In this document: positions 23,351-35,900 of the stretch, one piece after another
How positions within the stretch are numbered: position 1 is the first letter of the stretch
Layout of the letters: each line of letters starts with the position of its first letter
Notes under the pieces: model-generated
Database searches by the model: none
Seen by the model: the letters and a program-made list of their open reading frames with translations, nothing else
What the model was told of the DNA's origin: nothing
Translations under genes and position numbers: made by a program
From: Buxus sempervirens
Lineage: Eukaryota; Streptophyta; Magnoliopsida; Buxales; Buxaceae
Assembly: GCA_947561395.2 (NCBI GenBank)
Contig: OX387192.1
Coordinates: forward strand, 248,001 to 312,000
DNA length: 64,000 bases
Reading direction: 5' to 3'

Positions 23351-23783
23351 TGGCTTTTGGTGACAGAAGTTACGGTAATATATCAATAATGGAGTCTCAT
23401 TTAACTTTGATTTTTCAAAAAAATAAAAATAGATAACATAGATGATTTTTATAAAATAAAGTACATTTGGATAGAACCGACTCGAGAAATATATTCCACT
23501 AAGCATTTTTGACATTATTTTAAATTAAAACAAATAGATCCTTAAATCGATACGAATCGCTGTTGCCATAGGCCCATAGCCAATTATCTCGCATGTGCAG
23601 TAAAAGAAATCATCATCAGTCGAAATTCTATGTAGCATATAACTGAGTATTTCAAAAGATTAGCACGCATATATACCATAGTTGAGTAAGTATACAAGAT
23701 GGGAACGTCACCTACCCAACGTTACAGATGAAATCCAGCTCAAAAGAATTGCTTTCCAACACTGCCAAAAGTTTGATTTAAAT

Positions 23784-23990
23784 CTACAGGTAAAGCTGAA
23801 TGAGCTCATCGCTAACCACCGACGGGGTTAAAACACCCAGATCTGTGAAAAGAAGAGTGAGATATTGAGGAGGCGTATAATCTCTAGCAGATGTCTCAAC
23901 TTCAACTCCGGACGGAATTGGAACCCCAAAATCGATGGGGCGAAGGGCAGGAGCCATGTCTTTCTGGTCCAGTGGATAAAGACGGGCAAA
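23784..23990 (-). CDS. EIF2B1: eIF2B alpha exon 5 (stop codon)
   Basis: 69 codons including TAG, FARLYPLDQKD to SDELIQLYL, after the acceptor GCTTTGCAG. The C-terminal TDLGVLTPSVVSDELI is near identical to animal eIF2B alpha. Confidence 0.93.
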   Translation of the reverse strand, partial: FARLYPLDQKDMAPALRPIDFGVPIPSGVEVETSARDYTPPQYLTLLFTDLGVLTPSVVSDELIQLYL

Positions 23991-26900
23991 CTGCAAAGCA
24001 GTAAATCCATACAAGTCGTTAGCATAAGCACCACCAAATGTCAATCGGAATAATTCAGGCCCAACTTCCTATTAAGATAATATTTGAATCTACTATTATC
24101 CCTACGCCTGCAAAATACAGATTATGCAGACAAGTGGTTCCAATACAAAAAATGAATTCCATTACGGATCTTCATTGGTTTGATTTAAACCAGAAAACTG
24201 AACAAACCAAACCTGAGGGGGGAAAAAGGCGATACATTTGCCACTTTCTTCTCTTCCTACTTTGATGTGGTTATGGTTTGAAAAAAAGGAAATCCCAAGT
24301 TAGCTGCATTTTGCATTACTTTTTGCTTTTTGAAGCAATAATCATGTTTGAACAAGTGAGTGCTTTTGCTTTTCAATTTTTCTTAGTTGCTTAGCAAAAA
24401 TTGAGAAGCAATAAAATTTTGCTTCTAAAAGCAATTTATTACTTTTTGCTTCATCATGAGAAGCAAAAGCATTCATTGTCCAAACATGCTTATGGGTTCA
24501 AAAAGCAAAAAAAGCAAAAGCAAAAAAGCAATGCCAAACCCAAAGTTAAAATAATTAGTCTAATTTATGGTAAAGCCTTCAATTAAACAGAAGCAAACAC
24601 ATTGAAAGTATGCAAATATACCCTCCCTCCCTCCCTCCCTCTCTCTGTCATGTATGGCGACCCTTTCTTGCCATCAGTCTGATGACACCTCCAATCAGTG
24701 TTGCCCAAGAAACCCAAACGGAAAGACAAACCCCACGAAGGCAGGGAAAAAGGAAGAGGAGTGTGCCCAAAAGATTATACAACAGAATCTGACTCCCTAT
24801 TCTACACACACACAAAAAAAAGCTACATCTCTCCCTTCCAATAATGACTCATTTCCAACTCATTTCCAGCTAAACAATCTGCAAGTGAATTAGCCATTCT
24901 AGGTATATTGCTGAATGAGACATTCAACAGTTGTATCAAGAAGCGAGCCAATCCTACAATGTGAGAGAGACAAGTAGAGGGCTGGTCATTTTGAATCCAG
25001 TGCATAATAGCAGCAGAACCGCCCTCCACAATGAAATCTCGATAACCATCTCAACGGGCCAGCTGTAACCAGTCACAATAGACAAAGCTCCGCTATTGTG
25101 GAATTCCCAGCCCCAATCAAGCCACTGAGGGATAATTTGATTCGACCTTCATCGAAATTAAGCACCCAAGCCGGCGGAGGCACCCAAGTAGCATGTCTCC
25201 ATCTGATCTCAGGATGGCATATCTACTCAAGTGGTATACACCCCAAATGGTGTATACTCCTCAACTTGTTCAGCCTTTTCTCCTTTCTATTGGTCTCTTG
25301 TAAGCACATTATATTAATCCTTCTCCTCATAAATCTAATAATTCTAACATGTTCCCAATTAAAGTTCTTATATTACGTATAGCTAGACGAATCCTATTTT
25401 CTTTGATTAGCTTCTTTACTCATGTTTATCCACTTTGACACAGGAACCCTTTCCCACTTATGACTGCAACTGGGCATCATTGCAATGTATCATTCCAATA
25501 AAATGCTCTATCTAAACCTTTTCTCACTTATCAATGCAACTGAAATCCACTAGTGCATTGTTTCTGGAGAATGCTTAGCATAAGATCAACATACCTGTTC
25601 CGGATTCAAAAACATAATAGATTTAGTATAGCCTTACACCGACTGTCAACCAAACGCAATCCTTCTATTTTATCCAAGATTGATCATGACAATGATCAAA
25701 AGATAGAAGAATACAAGGCAACATTGGCAGAGTTACAGTATCGTAACCTGGTGTATGTCCCACCAAAGTAAGGTCCCAAAAGGAGCAGATTAGTAATAGA
25801 CCTAATTTTTGACATTTTTATGCAAAGCAGTTATTCTTAGACGGTTTTCACAATCACACCAAGTGATGTTCCTAAAAAAAGTGCATGCAACAGATGGAGT
25901 TCCTAAATATCATTACTACACAAGGCACAGAAATAAGCAATATCCATTTTCAGTTGATCCTTTGCCTGATCTATGAGACTTTGAGCTTAAAATAAAGTTT
26001 CTATAGTGATTTCTTGGTGCCAACTTTCATGTCTCATTAAAAAAAAAAAAAAACTTTCATGTCTCATTGAATCAACATGCTAAAATTTCAATATTTAATA
26101 GAATAAAATACATAGGGTGGTAACGTTCATTTTTTTTTTTTTTTTGACATTTTCTTCCCAACATATTACCTCCTTCATAAGATTTTGTGTCTAATGATGT
26201 CCTTGACACCCGGTAAAGGGTCACTTGGCTACACGAATCTTCTAGTGGAAGGGAATGCATCGACAGCATGACATGGAACCAAAGCAGATCAAATTGATAC
26301 TTGCAGCCAAATTTAGCCATCGGGTTGATCAAAACTATCACACTATACCAAACTCCTCAATCTCTTGGTTCAACAACATATGGCAGATATATTAGCAGAA
26401 GAGACAGGGCTGTTAGTAGGGAGATGGGTTTTGGGCAAGTGATCCTTTCTTAGATAATAAGGGCCTTGTATTTCCTATGGTTATCCACTGTATTTTTAGA
26501 AGATTTGATGCTGATGGAGTGACTGTTAAGTTCAGACTCTTCTATTCCCAATAAAAGATGCTTCATGCATCATAAAAAACCCAAAAAAAACAACCCCCAA
26601 AAAACAAAAGAATCAAAATAAAACAAAACAAAGTGGGGGTTGGGGTGGGTGCTTACCTTGTAACTTTCAGCAGCAACATACACTGGTTTATTCATACTGT
26701 GAGCTACCAATGCAATTTGATATGTTCCCATCATGTTAATTATACCACCACTTTCAACTACACCATCAGCACCAACAAACACCATGTTGACATCGTCCAT
26801 TGTATAGGCAACAGCAGAATCAATTAGCAGCTTTACAGGAACATCAAGCTTCGCAAGCTCATTGGATAATCGTAGACCTGACCTGTCTGGCCTTCCCTCT

Positions 26901-29900
26901 GCATATTCAAAAGCAGTTAATACCTTAATCTCTACAACCACACTCAGAGTAAACATTAAAAAAAAAATTTTTTTTTTTTTTTGATAAGTAATGAGAGATA
27001 TATTATAATATAAAAAGATGAAAGAGGTACAGAGATTGGGACACATCCCATGAGGAATTGGATGTGTCCAAGACTATATCCAAGAAAGTATTTTCAAGCA
27101 CATTGGAAAACATATTGTGCATATTGAGTGATAAAAACCCACAGTTCCATGGCTTCCACCAAGGAGATCGGTTCCCCAAGGTCAAAACCCATCGAAGAAA
27201 CTTTTCTAGCCTGCTTGCCAAATGCTTTTGTTGTCAACATATTTACACCATCAGGGAAATCAGGCTTATAGGACACAAAAATATTGGTCTCACCCACTTG
27301 TGAATACACAAGCACATAAAAGACATAATTGTACACAACATCACAGAAAGACCATTTCCATTTAAGCAGAACTTTTAAAGTTTTTGAAGTTTGTGTGGGA
27401 TTAACCCAGATTGAGGACGCATGCTACCACAGAATGGTTTCTTCCGGAAAGAGTTCATTTTTCTAGTCTAATCCACTCTACACTTCTACCTTGCGTTTAC
27501 AGTTTGTGCCACTCAGATGTGTAATAAAAAAGGCGAAAAACAAACCTGTGCAGAAGACCCGGAAAAGTTTCTTATTTTGTGCTGCCGTCTTCAGAACTTC
27601 GAATACAACCCTTGAGAAACCATGTACCAAAATTGTACATCCATCAAATATAAAATCTTGACTTAGCAGTGCAATGGTCTTGCGTGCCTGAAAACATGCA
27701 GGTCCAGATGAGATGGTTTTTTTTTTGTGACAGATATAATGTATGTATACATACGTATGAATGTATGTATAGATTGGAAGGAAATAGCAAAATAATTACC
27801 TCAATATAATTAGTTTATATACCTTACGAGATATCTCCCCAAACCTTTCTCCACGTTCAATCAGGCGAGATTTTGCAGCATCAAAGTCCTCATATTCTAA
27901 AGCCGAAGTCCTGGTTACATATCGCATAAAAAGATCACAGCCAGCTGTTAAAGAGATAGAGGTCGTGTCCCATAACTGCGTTGCAGAAATAGGGACAAAG
28001 GATTAACGATGTCCACAGAGTACAAAACAATTATTCAAAGTGGCCATACAATTCTATCATAAACAAGTGATAAGAGCATGATGCTTTCCACTATAAATCC
28101 ATATTCATCATAAAGATTAAAAAGGTATAGCACTAAGGTTTCTACTCATCAAAAGACAGAAGTACCATATATCTATTAACAAATAGATTTAAAATTATAA
28201 AATCATATAAGCACCGATATCTGCAACAAATCTTAGTCATATGAAAAAAAATGTAAACACGCATGGTATTTCAACATTTGAAAACAAAACAAGACTTACA
28301 GGAGCAGGATATAACTACTGATTATGAGGCATAATAAACTTGTGCACCAACTTGTAAGACAATATAACATGATATACAAATAAAAAAGGTTAAGAAGAAA
28401 GTATAACACCTGCATATCTGTTTTTTTTTTTTTTTCTTTTTTTCTCTTTTACCTCTGTTTTGGTGGTGGGGATGGAGTTAGGGAAGGGTGAGACAAGAGA
28501 AAAGAAAAATAAATCATCCACAAACACCAAGGTTTACAACGTTGTTTTGAACGACATTTTGCTAGGTGTCATTGGTGAAATGTTGGTGAAATTTCGACGA
28601 AATGAGGAAAAATCGCCAGACATTAAAAAAATAGATAAAAGCTATAAAAAATAGTAAATTCTTGAAATTTTCCTAAATGTCACCGACATCAAGGAAATCG
28701 GATAACTTTTACTTGATGTTGCCGAAATGTCAACGACATTTCGTGGCACCAGGGAATCTTCGAAATTATCTTTTCAAAGGTGGTTTCGTGTCGCCACCTT
28801 GGAAAATAGCGAAATTTCACAACATTTCATCTTGCAAACCTTGACAGACACCTAATGTTATGTCAAATGAAGCAGTTCCAAAGCAGAATTTGATCATTGC
28901 CTGACAGGGGCTTAAAACCTTACATTATTCAACACAAGGTCTATACCAAAACCAGAAGTAAATAAGTATCAATGTTGTTAAAGGGAGTGGCCTAAGTGCC
29001 TACACACATTTCTTTTTTTTTTTTTTAATGTGAATAATGAAATACATGAAATAGCAAAGGATTAAAGGACATAGGTAGTATGGGTATATTGGATAACCCC
29101 ATAGCCCCACCTAGAAAGTAAAACATTTCCTTGGCTTAACCACAAACAACCACTATGAACTCTGAAAACTCATGTACAAAAATCCCACCCAAGACTCCCC
29201 AGAAAACCTGAAGCTCTAGTCTCCACACATCTCCATGAACTCCTAAGATGGATGTCCTAAAATAAGTCTAATCTTAATGGTCCTTACTTTGCTAACCGAT
29301 CTGCAACAGCATTAGCCTCTCTAGGCACATGATTGAGCAAGACATTCAAATCATGTTCCAGGGCTCTAGCTCTGCTAATGACGTGTGAGAATTGCCAAGA
29401 CCCAATGTCACCTCTATGCATCCATCTGATAATTGTGGCTGAGTCACCCTCGATCACAAAATCCCTGCTGCCCATCCGTTTAGCCTCCAATAGACCAAAC
29501 AAAAAGGCCGAAAGCTCTACCTAAGTGCGGTTCACAACACCGACTGCTCTGCTAAAAATGAGATAGATCCTCCCCATATGATCTCAAACAACCCCGCCAA
29601 TACCAGAAGGTCCAGGTTGCCCAACAAGCATGCATGCACATTAATTTTCATGGACCCGACCTCTAGCACCTTCCATCTAGCAACTCCCCTGCCCATAGCT
29701 AAAAAGGAGAAACAGCAAGAATATCACTCCCTCACCACATGGGAATAGCTACACCCTCAGAACTCAGCATTAATAGAGGCCCACCAAGACACAGCCACCA
29801 GGATAGCCTCAATTACCTACTCACTTGACAAGCATTCATCAGAAAAAATCTTATGGTTCCTTTCCATCCATCCTTAAGTGTCACACCACGACAATATGCC

Positions 29901-32900
29901 ACACATATTTCTAGGTGACTACGATTTCTATGAGGACCTAGGAGATGGCCACATTGACCAGCATCACCTAGGTGTAAGTACAGCAATGAGGTAGGTTCAG
30001 CGCAGGTTTTGATAAAACCCTAACCTATCCCTTTAAGGCCCTAGCCTATACAAAACCCGCACCTAGCCCTACTGGGTTAGTAACACCGTAGGTCGGGTTG
30101 ACATGACCATACTAAAATATGAGTGTTTTTAAACGGAATATATAAATTCGTACTATATTTATCCATTAAAATATGTATTTTTTACGCTGAGGATATATAT
30201 AGTTAAGGTCAGGTTGGGCTCAACCCTAACCCAATTTATGAATTATGAAACCCCAACAATTACGGGTGGATCGGGGTGGGTTGACCAATTAACCACCCCA
30301 TCCCAACCTAGGTGAGAACGATAAAAGATTCAGGAATGTTTAAAAAATTGCCTAATAACAAGTGTTACCAAGCAATTCAAATCAGTATCAGCTCTTACCG
30401 ATCTGATACTGAGTCCCGAAATGAAGGTTTTCATTGGAAACCCTTTTTTGGGTAAAACTCGGCGAAGTTCTGTGGATAATGAGACGACTTTGGCAGTACC
30501 AAGTTGGTACTATCCAAGTTGAGTCCGTCACTGGTACCGCCTGAGACTTTTCAGACAAGAGAGTAAATCAGAACAAAAAGAAGACGAAGAAAAGAAAGAA
30601 AAAAAAAACTAGAAGAAAAACCACAAAAAAAGGCAGGAAGAAAAGGAAGAAAACAAAAAAGAAATACAGAGAGAAAAAAAAACCTGAAAAGAATAAAGAG
30701 AAGAAGAAGAAATAGTAGTAGAAAAAGAATAAGAACAAACATCAAGTCAGCAACAACTAAAAAGAAAAGCAGAAAAAAAAACCCTAAAAAAGAAGAATAA
30801 TACGTCTGTTGCGGAATAACCCAAAACGAAATAGCAAAGTATAGTAAAAGGAGAGACAAAAAAAAAGAACGAGACAAATGATTTACGTGGTTCGGCTTGA
30901 AAAGCCTAAGTCCACTGGAGAAGATGACAAGAGGATTTCACTAGAATCTAGATGCAAATACAAAACTGTTCTTCACAGCAGAAAACCACAAATTCTCACG
31001 AACGAAAACTTGCAACCCTAGACTCCCACTCCACCATAACTAGTACCCTAAAAAAATCCGGGGTTTTAGCCCGTCGCCACCCTACGAGAAGGCCCACTGC
31101 AAACTGGGTATCGGTGAAATATAAGACATCTACACTACAATGTCCTACACGAACAAGTTTTGATTTCACCAGCTTCACGAACACATGAACAAATTCCCTC
31201 GTCTTTGTGGGAACAAGACCCGTAGGGTCGGTTCGGGTTAAAGGGTTTCGCCACCATCCATGGTTCATTTAGGGTATGGATGGACACCATAAAAATTAAT
31301 TAAGATTTAAAATTGGTCCAAATTAGATTTCTGGGTTAGAGGTTCAGTTAAGTGGTTGGGAAGGTGTTAAGCATCCAACCACTCCTGATTCAATAAACCA
31401 GTTACCTTATCCAAATTTCACCCTAAAAATTTATTTATTTAAATTTTCTAAAATTCTAATATTTAAAAATTCTACAAGAATGGGTAATTCTCTAACTTTC
31501 TGAAATATGTTAAAACTACTCTTCTAAAATTTCACAATATTCAAGTTTTCAAAACAAAAAAAAAGCCATAGAATTCCATATATGCCAGATTCCTAAGAAT
31601 TTTGAAATACTAGTTTATGAAATACCCAAAACAACCAAAAATCCTAATTAAAGACTTTCTGAAGTATAAAATTCTAGAACTTCAAGATTTCTAATAAAAC
31701 TAAGCATTAACATGATGGAAATAAATAATGAAGCATCAAAAAGTATTGGAAACTGATTATTTATGAAATAACACAGCTAATAAACAGCAAGTACTAATAG
31801 ACAAATCCCCAAATGCTGATCCTGAAATCACATTTACAATCAAACCCATTGGACTGTATTCCTCAGACAAGTTATAAAATGCACAAGCCAAATGATTAAA
31901 CTACAACTTTTGTGCAGATTTCAGAACTGTCATGGTCTATCATTCTCTGGTTTTCTCTTCCGAATGAAACAGTTCATATGTCCAAAACTAAGGTAGCAGA
32001 AGCCATGATGTTAATTTAATCAATACTTTGAGATACATCCATGGAGCAAAAATAACCAATATCAGGAAACAGAAAGAGGAGAATGCCAAAAAACATGATT
32101 GATTAATTAAACACCTATTACAGCAAACTTTCAATGAAGAATCTAAAAACATGGCTCATTTCTGGGCATTATTTACTATCAGACTAACCTCTCCAACCCA
32201 TACCATTTCAGTTGATGAACACAGTAAGCAGGTTGTGATTGAACAAAAGCAAACAGTAAGGAGCCTACGAGACTTACCTGTTGGTTAGGAACTTTCGCTG
32301 GACTATGAGGCAAAGATATGCTGTTGACTCTTATGCGCTAATCCAAGGGATTGCAGGCTTTGATCTTTTCAAAAGAGAAAGAAGAAGCTGTCTGCAACAG
32401 AGAAGGCACAGCGACAGGGGGTGCGACTGTGGCTGAGAGGGAGTGCAACAGTGAGAAAGAGAGCAAGAGAGAGAAAGAAAGATGGACAGGAAAGGCAAGC
32501 AAGAGAGATTGAGGGAGAAGGGAGAGGGTGGCTGAGAGAGATTGCATGAGGCTGAAAGAAGAGGGGGTGCGACTGTAGAAACAAGAGAGAATGGCGAGAG
32601 AAGTGCTGCTGCGACAAACAAAGATGAGTTGCGAGCAACAGAGGGAAAGCAAGAGAAAAGAATGACGACAGGGACTGAGTTTGCGACTGAGAGAGATTGC
32701 ACAAGAGTGAGACAGTGAGAGTGACAAAGAAATTTGGGGGGCCTGCAATAGAGAGATGATGTGCGAGAGCAGAGAGATTAATAATGAGAGAGAGATATCG
32801 CCAGATAGAAGGGTCTGTCCTTCGAGAAGAGGAGCTGACACCTTTTAAAGAGGCTAGTTGCTATTTTCAGAAGAGAGAGAGTCGAAAGAGAGCTTCAATG

Positions 32901-35900
32901 ATAGAAAGAAAAATCTCCAGCTCTCTCTAGGGCCCCGTTTGGATAGCAACAGAGTGAAAGAAAGTGAAAGTAAATAGGCTTTTCTCACATCATGGAAGCG
33001 TTTGGATAACTGGAAAACTGTGGGGCCCACTGTTTCTCGAGAGAATAAAAGATAATAACTGCCCCATTTTGTTTCCTGCACCTAAAGGATGGATTTTGCA
33101 TCGTGAGAAAAGCAAGGGCACATCTTAACAACAATACCCTTCCTAAATAACCGTATCTTCAACGGATACTTCTCACGGCTTCAAGAGAGAGAAACCATGT
33201 AAGAGGCTATGCGTTGATTGATTAAACTAGAGAGAGAGAGAGAGGGAGAGAGTGAAGTGTCGTGGTGGGGATTAAATATTAGATAGTGTCATAGTGAGTA
33301 AAATATAGAGGAAATTAGGTTTTAGTGCTAATTTTTAAAAATAACCTTGTTTCAGTCATTAAATCCGTGATAATTAAAAATTAGTAATGCTTTTTAAAAA
33401 TAATTGAGAATGAGTTTTATTTTACTGTTAACATAAGATAAAATTAAAAAAAAATTTTGTTCTTTAAGAGGTTGGGTCTCAATTGCATGATTAAATAATG
33501 GACACTTACACCAACTAATGTAAGGAAAAAACAAAGTCAAAGTCATTCATACATGAGAGGGTAGGATTGGAATTGCATTAGGATTCCAATAACTTTCTTG
33601 CTATCCAAACACAAAATTTTAGATTTTCAATTAAAACTATAAAATTATCTTGTAACATCCAAACAATACTGAGAAAATTACTTTTCGGTTTCTTTTACTT
33701 TCTTTTCTCACATGTCTTTCTTGCATTCTCAACATCCACACAGAGCCTAGAAGATTTCAGATCAAGGGAGAAAGCAGAAATTGATGGAGAGCGTGCCCGC
33801 GCCCCCCCCCCCCCCCCCCCCCCCAAGATTTGAGAAAAAAATCTGGTTTTATAGACTATAGCAACAGCCGATTGAAGATTATGCTTCAACAGTTTTAGGA
33901 AACTCTCTATTTCTACTTTCAATCAATTTATTTTGGAATAGGATTCATTTCCAAGCATTTCCCTTTGATTTTGGTTGCCAAAATGGCAACCCACGAACAA
34001 AGCATGTAATATGCAGGTTCGTGAGATTCAGGGGTGAGATTTTTTAAATTTAAAAAGTTTATTCCCCTTTTGATATTTTAAAAAGTGCAGGGTAAAAATG
34101 TAATTTTAAACTTTTCATTTTTCCGCTATTTTTCAACTTTTATTTTAGAAACTCCCTTTTTATGTTTTTTTTGCAACTTAACCTTTTTAAACACCCAAAA
34201 TTGGGGTTCTGAACGTCTTCCCCTTCCATTTTTCCTCCTCTTCTCCTCGTCGAAGTCCCAAACAAATAGGTCTTTTATCTTTTAAAAATTTTCTGGCTAA
34301 TCAAGTCGACTTGGCCGATTCCACCTGTATTGGTCAAGTCAACTCAATATCAGCCCTAGCTGATACTAAGTTTTTAAACCTTGAACCGCCTAGGCACATG
34401 ACTTAATTTATCATCCAATACCAGTTTGTACAGACCATTATCAACTAATACAGACCAGCATGTATCAGTATGCACAAGTTCTCCAAAAAAAAAGTTAATT
34501 AAAAAAATCCTAATAAAAGAAGGGGGGAGAGAGAGAAACGAGTGGAAAAGGGAGAGGGACAATGAGATAGAAGGGTTTTTTTTGGGGGGGGGGGAGGGAG
34601 AACAAAGGGGGAATGGGAAGGAGAGGAGAGAGAAATAGGCACCTTTACCTCCTCTTCTTCTTCTAAAGAGACGCATAGAGAAAGATAAAGAGAGGGAGGG
34701 GAAACGGAGGAAAGAAAAAGAAGTATACATACCTCTTTAGCTAAGTTTTGAAATAAATCACTTCCTGTTCAACAACTTTTTGAATCTCATCACTCCAATG
34801 CCAAAATTTCCATGTAGATTGAATTTTACCGCTAGATTCTCTTCAGACCTCTTTTTCTACCGTTTTAATGCAATTAACTATTTTAATCTCAAATTTATAT
34901 TATTATGATTATAAGTTTATGAGTTTGGTGTTTTCTTTCTAGTTTAGTTGTTTAATTAGTTCAATGCATGCTTCTTGGAATCATATTTAATTGACTAACA
35001 TATTAATTTCGCTTATAAGCATTACAAGCGCATTGTTTCTTTAATATAATGGAATTCAATTAACCTTGACAACTTGCTGACTATTTTATAAGTTACTAAC
35101 AAATCTGTTCTATAATTCTTTCACATTAGTTGTAATTGGATTTTATGTTATCCTACATGCCTTGCACATGATATATTGTTGCTTATTACAATAGGACATT
35201 ATGTAAAACAAACTACTCTAGAGCTTTTTACTTACGCAATCGCCTAAGCTATTGGCAAGTTTGTTGCTTAACTTTTCCTAAGTGTTTTAACAACCTTGCA
35301 TAGTATATATTTTTTAAACAATGGAACTTAAGAACTCTCCTAACACTTCACAGACTTGATGAATTTTAATAGTGACCCTACACCCACACGCATAGATTTA
35401 TTGTTTATCATGTTCAGGTGAAATTCACACAAAATGAATATTTATAATTAAAAAAATTACCGTTTACTCCGGCAAGAAGTATGGAATTTACCAAACTGGA
35501 ACAATAGTTCAAGTTAAAAACATACATTTCATCCATTAAATCCTGAATTCCAAATGCTTGACATAAAAACGTTGGCTCTTCAGCCACTACTGAGAAAATC
35601 ACTTTTATCGAGAAAAACAAAATGCCACATTTAGACAGGGTGCGCAGTGCATGTCTAATTTTCTGAGAGGATAATCGTAAACCCTAGAAAGAAGTCAGTT
35701 AACTGCAAGAAAGCTATACTTAAAGCTATATTTAAAGCAGAAAAAAGTGTTCCCCAATTTCAAATCAAGATTAAAATCAAACGAATTTCGGATTCTATGA
35801 AGCGAATGAAAGGATCACAACAAAGTCATACAGAAATTCTTAAAGAGGCCCGATGTTTGTTACCCACTTTCAACGAATCCGAAGCCTTTTTTAGCTCAAT

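Noticed and set aside
25553..25771. Plus-strand frame of 72 codons ending KIEEYKATLAELQYRNLVYVPPK
   Set aside because: It is antisense within eIF2B alpha intron 4, no family was recognised and no splice partner or promoter is visible.
30551..30877. Phe/Leu-rich frame resembling a membrane protein
   Set aside because: The plus strand is almost entirely A and G, which forces Phe/Leu/Ser codons on the other strand.
32331..32841. Overlapping Ser/Leu-rich frames up to 167 codons on the minus strand
   Set aside because: All three minus frames are open in the same CT-rich stretch, with no domain; composition effect in an LTR-like block inside an intron.
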